64,000 nucleotides of DNA from Cylindrotheca closterium (lineage: Eukaryota; Bacillariophyta; Bacillariophyceae; Bacillariales; Bacillariaceae). The notes under the pieces are model-generated. The model searched no databases. It was not told the origin of the DNA and saw only the letters and a program-made list of their open reading frames with translations. Shown piece by piece: positions 59,378-64,000 of the stretch (position 1 is the stretch's first letter; every line of letters starts with the position of its first letter). Made by a program: the position numbers and the translations under genes. The DNA lies in contig CAKOGP040002247.1 in the NCBI GenBank assembly GCA_933822405.4, positions 110,767 through 174,766 of the forward strand. The letters are read 5' to 3'.

Positions 59378-60357
59378 GTGATGGCAATAATACCAACACA
59401 AACACAAACAACAATCACACGAGCACAAACAACAATCACACTGGCTGAAGAAGAGCGGGAGGTGAAAAAGCAAGCGCAGGCAAAGGCAGGACGAGCAAAG
59501 AGGCAAACCAGAGACGAGGCTCATCATGTGCTCGTGCGCGCTGCAAATATTCAAATGATCCGCAACATGCCAGAGACTGACGCCACCCTCACCAAACGCC
59601 CAGAACGCAAGGGTGGAATTGTTGTTGAGGATGATATGAGGGCTCCTTTCACATTACAGGATTATGTGAAAGTTGGAGCTGATTTTCGTCCAGGGATGAA
59701 TCGTCCGGCCGGACGTGGTTTTATCCAGGAGATGCAGTCTCCTATAAAGCATATCACCGATCACATGTTTCCAAGGTCATGGGAATTGCTGTGACTGCTT
59801 GTACTTGGTGGATTGTAATGTCACTGGATCGTCAGAAGGGACCCCTGATGATCCAAAGTTTGTACTGAAGAAGTTGTTTGAGCATCACATCTTTCAAAAG
59901 TTGGATGGTCTTGTGGCGACAGGAGGACAATACGAAGTGTACATTCCTGTTATTCAAGGTGACAATGCAGGGCCGCATGCTGAAAAAGAATACTTTAATT
60001 GGTGCAAGGCTCAATGTGAACAACGTGGCTGGCACTGGGAGCCGCAAGTTCCACAAATGCCGCATATGAACAACTTAGACTTGTCAGTATTCCCCTGCAT
60101 GTCGAGACGTCATTGTGCAGCCGCAAGAGAGAGGGGAGGGCTCCATGTTTTGAAACAGGACGGAATTTGGGATGCAGCAGAGGACGTTTGGAGAACACTT
60201 CCTTGCATTGGAAGGGGGGAACGATTTTGTTGGAAACAAGATAGAGAATGGCATTCATTGTGATATCCGAAAAGATTACAATGAAACTCCCACTAGGCTT
60301 TCTAGGAAAGACGGAGAGATGATCAACCCTCCAGCACCAGCAACAGCAGTATAGCTT
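59378..60357 (+). pseudogene. Decayed DDE-type transposase gene
   Basis: Coding fragments occur in three successive frames. 59378-59794 encodes VVEDDMRAPFTLQDYVKVGA and GMNRPAGRGFIQEM. 59799-60263 encodes YLVDCNVTGSSEGTPDDPKF, PVIQGDNAGPHAEKEYFNWC and PQMPHMNNLDLSVFPCMSRR. 60172-60354 encodes EGGNDFVGNKIENGIHCDIR. QGDNAGPH and PHMNNLDL carry the second and third acidic positions of a DDE transposase. Breaks near 59795-59810 and 60200-60215 disrupt it, and the region bearing the first catalytic Asp is not recognisable. The fragment order matches a transposase family I recall from diatoms. No terminal repeats were identified. Confidence 0.75.
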
Positions 60358-60926
60358 ACCTCTTACTTAGTAACAATGTATTGATTGTATCTCAGAATCA
60401 GAATGAATTCAACTTGTAGTTATTGATCTCCAATCCTTCCCTACAGTATAGCTATTGTAACGTTGTCAATCCTTTTTCGATCGGCACTTGTTTGCGTACG
60501 TGTTTCACGTGAAAATAAAAATTCGTGCGAAAACCGAGACCTGCATTTTTCGAGAAATGGAGCTCGTATGGTACAAGTATCGCATCCCAGACGCATTCGT
60601 GCGTTGCAGGATACCATTTGGACCCATCCGATTAAATGTAGTCGATTGATTGATTGATTGATTCATTCATTCCAATAAACCGTTTTTTGAAAATTCAAAA
60701 AGTCCAACGGCAAAAAATACCATCACATATTACACACACACGCGTATATCCTCCTCACGGCTATTGTCCTCATCCTGCCTGATTTGAGATTTATTGTCAA
60801 GGTAACAACCACCAACAACGCAACGAAGAATCAAATCGAGTGGACTTACTCTGATTCATCTCAAACGTTGTTTTCCGTCAGCTACACTACTAAAGTCATA
60901 AGAACATCCCACGTACCACTATCATC
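60358..60926. other. Intergenic, no gene supported
   Basis: 569 bp. TGATTGATTGATTGATTCATTCATTC lies at about 60647-60670 and a CACACACACG patch at about 60733-60742. It should contain the promoter of the following gene. Confidence 0.45.
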
Positions 60927-63350
60927 ATGATCATGAATCATAAGCGCATAATACGAGGATCATCACATTCATTGGCGCTGCCACTTCTGTTGGCATTATT
61001 GTCATCCCATTGGATGCAAACTGCCAACGCCATGGAATCGTTTCAAACATTTGAATCCATGCTATATGCCAAGGCATTTCACATCACAATCTGTCTGCAG
61101 GATGCCTCATCGTCTACATCTCAGCAGCTTCCTGATTGGTTGGTGGAGAAACCTACCATCATCAAGAGCGAAAGCAACGACAAAGACAAGCCAGAAGAAG
61201 AATATTACGTCGCCATGTTTACTGAAATCATCTTCAGTGCGGGAGACACCGAACTATCGGAGCTATGCCAAGCCTATCTTGTTGAAAATGAAGAAGAAGG
61301 TACTGGGAATATTGCCAAGTTCCTTCCTCAGGCCAAACGGATTCAGTCGAGTCGCTGTGTGGGACTTCCTCTGGCTGGCTACGATGATGCGACCCATACC
61401 ATATCAAGAGAACTAAACTCAGAGGGTCGGGCTGTCTATCGATCCGAGTTGAATGGCCGCTTCCTATACGCCGAGAAGCCAATGAAGGGACTTCCTATTG
61501 ATTTGGCCTCGACAGCCACCATTGAATCCTTTGACACCTTTCACACTCACCATTCTTTATTTCGAAACGAGACGAAAGCTGAGGATGCACCAGTCAGTGC
61601 TGCAAATGCCGACAATTCTACAAATAGTACCAATGGCGACAGAGCAACAGGAGCCACGAATTGGACGTTGAATGAAGGACATCCATACTATGGCTACTTG
61701 ATGCGTATCGATTTTCCTCATCCTACTGATATCAATGTCTATCCAGTCCAAGTCAGTCTTGGAGACATCTTCCAAGAGAAAGTCAACCCCCATTTGGATG
61801 CTAGCAAGCTCGACTTTTGTTTCTCAATTGAGACTTCCTTTGAAACTCCAAAGGGAGGCCTCTTGAGCGCCATCTATAATGAAGACATGACTCCCCAAGA
61901 GTTGTACTCATCTTTGACCGAGGATGATATATTGAAAAGTTTGAATTTGGACGAATCTGGTTTTCACAAGATCAACCTAGAGGAAGAAGTCTACGACATC
62001 ATGAAAAAGTATGTCAACCCATTTGGAGCTGCTGGATTCGAGTTGCCCTTCATGTCCAGGTTTCGATACGCAACAGCAATTCTGGATATCCTCTACATTT
62101 TCTTTGCAATGGCCCAGAGGAAAATGAGCGGGCAGTACCCATCCAAAAGATTCGATAGCTTTCGAATGGTCATGATAACTCATGTTATCACTGGAATGTT
62201 GGTGATCTACATTGGCACGTTTTTTCATATTGAAAATGAAATCAAGGCTGTTTCGGTAGGAGAAGACCGAGCGATGTATCGACAGATTCTATACTACATA
62301 ATGGGAGCAGCAGGCATTGGACACACTCTCACCGTCACAATGGCACTATCTAAAGTCATGGGCGAAAGGAGAATTACTATTCCACTCTATTCCATTGCCG
62401 CTTTGATCAACATCACAAACGGCATCAAGTTGGTATTGGATCCCAATCTCCAAAAATGCTTTCTTCTTTGGGGATCGATGAATGTTTTCGTCTACGTGAG
62501 AGCGGTGTGCACCATCCTCTGCTTCGCGTATGTTGATTGGGAGTTGGTATACACATTTGGAATCACCATGGCAGCCTTTATTGCTATTCCTCTCTCGAAT
62601 CAGGACCCACTCTGGTTCATTTCACTAGCTGGCATTTTCGTGTACGCTCCCTTTCATGACACCATTTGCGAGAAGATCGGATGGGCTGTGGAAGACCATA
62701 TGAACGGAAATAAGCCCACCAGGAAGAATGTGACTTCGACAGCTCGGAAGCTTCGAACAAAGTACATCGATGAGGATTTTGAAAAGAAAATTCAAAGTGC
62801 CAAACGTCAGAGTGTCTTTGGAAAAGCTATGAGCAATATGACGCGTTTCAAATCGTTTCGCTTTTCCAAAAAGGCGACTAGAATGTCAACCATGGCCGAG
62901 ACACCCGAGACCCCCGAGAAACTATCAGCGCATTTGGAAAAGAATGGAGATGCTTCGATGACGGAAGGGACCGACCACTATGATCATATAGAACGACTTT
63001 CGGTGCCGAGAAGAACACCAGCCAATGACGATTTCTACCCAGCGCAGATGATTGATTCTCCAGAGAAAGTGGAAGGGGAGCTTGAATTTAGTCTCGACAA
63101 TTGTCAACCAAACACAGTGACATTTGCTGGTGGAGCTAGATTGATGACTGTGGCATCAGGAGACGCGGAAGAGGAGTTGGATGACGACGACGATGATGAT
63201 GATGACGATAGAAACTCAGGAGAAGATGATGGAGAAGTTCCTGGAGGCATGGAAGAGGAGCCCGGCCGGCTAGGAGCTATTGTTGTTGAGCAACAGCCGA
63301 AACGAAGGGTATACCGGCAAAGCATTCGGAAAACAATAACAATGTTCTAA
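60927..63350 (+). CDS. Seven-TM protein with large glycosylated ectodomain
   Basis: 807 aa, single exon. A signal peptide (LALPLLLALLSSHWMQTANA) precedes an ectodomain to about residue 375 with N-glycosylation sequons clustered at about 214-246 (RNET, DNSTNST, TNWT). Seven hydrophobic segments follow at about 380-397, 413-433, 452-475, 481-503, 512-533, 541-558 and 563-581 (RYATAILDILYIFFAMAQR; MVMITHVITGMLVIYIGTFF; GITMAAFIAIPLS). The tail (about 585-807) is basic then acidic with a nine-Asp run (ELDDDDDDDDDDR). The topology is that of a receptor (ectodomain, 7TM, cytosolic tail), but I see no rhodopsin, glutamate or adhesion GPCR signature. Receptor is therefore a hypothesis; a channel or transport-related protein is possible. 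Confidence 0.82.
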   Translation: MIMNHKRIIRGSSHSLALPLLLALLSSHWMQTANAMESFQTFESMLYAKAFHITICLQDASSSTSQQLPDWLVEKPTIIKSESNDKDKPEEEYYVAMFTEIIFSAGDTELSELCQAYLVENEEEGTGNIAKFLPQAKRIQSSRCVGLPLAGYDDATHTISRELNSEGRAVYRSELNGRFLYAEKPMKGLPIDLASTATIESFDTFHTHHSLFRNETKAEDAPVSAANADNSTNSTNGDRATGATNWTLNEGHPYYGYLMRIDFPHPTDINVYPVQVSLGDIFQEKVNPHLDASKLDFCFSIETSFETPKGGLLSAIYNEDMTPQELYSSLTEDDILKSLNLDESGFHKINLEEEVYDIMKKYVNPFGAAGFELPFMSRFRYATAILDILYIFFAMAQRKMSGQYPSKRFDSFRMVMITHVITGMLVIYIGTFFHIENEIKAVSVGEDRAMYRQILYYIMGAAGIGHTLTVTMALSKVMGERRITIPLYSIAALINITNGIKLVLDPNLQKCFLLWGSMNVFVYVRAVCTILCFAYVDWELVYTFGITMAAFIAIPLSNQDPLWFISLAGIFVYAPFHDTICEKIGWAVEDHMNGNKPTRKNVTSTARKLRTKYIDEDFEKKIQSAKRQSVFGKAMSNMTRFKSFRFSKKATRMSTMAETPETPEKLSAHLEKNGDASMTEGTDHYDHIERLSVPRRTPANDDFYPAQMIDSPEKVEGELEFSLDNCQPNTVTFAGGARLMTVASGDAEEELDDDDDDDDDDRNSGEDDGEVPGGMEEEPGRLGAIVVEQQPKRRVYRQSIRKTITMF

Positions 63351-63515
63351 GCCCTACTTAAATTTTTTGACTGTTACAATCCAGTTCCTAAAAAGGTTCA
63401 CACATACAGTACCGGTACACAGTACACTTATTACCTCTGACTCCCAGTTGGACTCAAATGATCGTGTCACACGTCCTGTTCTTGTCACATACCATAAGTA
63501 ACAATTCACGTTTTC

Positions 63516-63965
63516 ATGCAGTGTTTGAAACGCACGGAATCAATCTCACAAAATTACCTCCAACAAATGGATCATAATTCAACAGTAAATATGAGAGACT
63601 CACCAACTTACGAACGCGCTTACAGCAGCAACTCACTTATCAACACCAACTCTACTCTGATCAAAACCAACGCGGCTACAAGGAGAGGAGATGTTTGTGC
63701 TATCGAATGCCGAGACGAGGAACAACAAACGATTGGTGGTGGAAGATCACCAACAGCTGTCGCCAGCTCTACCTCCTTAGGAAGAGACAGCTTTGGATTC
63801 GATCTTTCGTCACATTCCAATAAGTCTTCTTGGGCTGGTAGTATTTGTTCAGACGACCTTGGCGCAGTGGTCATGATATCCAACCACCAGGAAGACGAAT
63901 TCTTGATCCAATCTGAGCTCGATGACATCATAGACCATGTGATTCGTTGCAGTAGGAAGAGGTGA
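63516..63965 (+). CDS. Small Ser/Asn-rich protein, unknown function
   Basis: 149 aa, single exon, stop TGA. Ser/Asn/Thr-rich first half (SPTYERAYSSNSLINTN), a small central region with two Cys (GDVCAIECRDEEQQT), a Ser-rich stretch (SLGRDSFGFDLSSHSNKSSW) and an acidic helical end (EDEFLIQSELDDIIDHVIRC) closing with SRKR. No signal peptide or TM. I do not recognise it. Codon use and a clean frame to the stop suggest a real gene. An upstream exon cannot be excluded. Confidence 0.6.
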   Translation: MQCLKRTESISQNYLQQMDHNSTVNMRDSPTYERAYSSNSLINTNSTLIKTNAATRRGDVCAIECRDEEQQTIGGGRSPTAVASSTSLGRDSFGFDLSSHSNKSSWAGSICSDDLGAVVMISNHQEDEFLIQSELDDIIDHVIRCSRKR

Positions 63966-64000
63966 AGAAAGCTACTGTTAATCTACCTAGAGGACTTGAA

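Overview
This is nuclear DNA of a eukaryote, most likely a raphid pennate diatom; I cannot name the genus. The evidence is short GT-AG introns (74-260 bp), plastid presequences with Phe right after the signal-peptide site (cyclophilin and a thioredoxin fusion), proteins typical of diatoms (LRR and BspA-like membrane proteins, a GNRRLRD-type domain protein, small secreted K/G-rich proteins), and a Copia-type retrotransposon. No bacterial operons, CRISPR, rRNA or tRNA were seen.

Region 1 (1-14.2 kb) is an unstable cluster of a TPR-like gene family of unknown function. It has three intact-looking members (2-622, 1422-2072, 12792-13424), several pseudogenes, and an inverted duplication with arms of about 1.17 kb (2708-11466 and 12976-14150). 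The left arm is split by a 7,584-bp Copia element (3291-10874) with apparently identical 323-bp LTRs and a 5-bp target duplication. The right arm preserves the nearly empty insertion site.

Region 2 (14.3-22.9 kb) holds a plastid cyclophilin (3 exons), a divergently transcribed LRR membrane protein (8 exons, about one repeat per small exon), a small basic protein and an ankyrin protein. Region 3 (23.1-25.3 kb) is an apparent TIR element containing two arrays of a 20-bp repeat.

Region 4 (26.3-48.7 kb) contains a methyltransferase-like protein, a DUF6824-like protein, a HAD-like protein, a four-exon BspA-type membrane protein, two paralogous small genes either side of a four-TM protein, a two-TM protein, an acidic protein, a second ankyrin paralogue in opposite orientation, a tandem pair of secreted K/G-rich proteins (cell-wall/biosilica candidates) and a sulfotransferase.

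Region 5 (49-64 kb) contains a large acidic coiled-coil protein, a type II membrane protein with a DNRLRE-like ectodomain, a plastid thioredoxin/cNMP-binding/EF-hand fusion, a U-box protein, a decayed DDE transposase, a seven-TM protein with a glycosylated ectodomain, and a small Ser-rich protein.

Most genes look independent, each with its own promoter. The themes are membrane or secreted repeat proteins, local gene duplication and mobile DNA. Exon boundaries were set by hand from frame, splice sites and paralogue comparison. Function names rest on motifs recognised by eye; no search was run.
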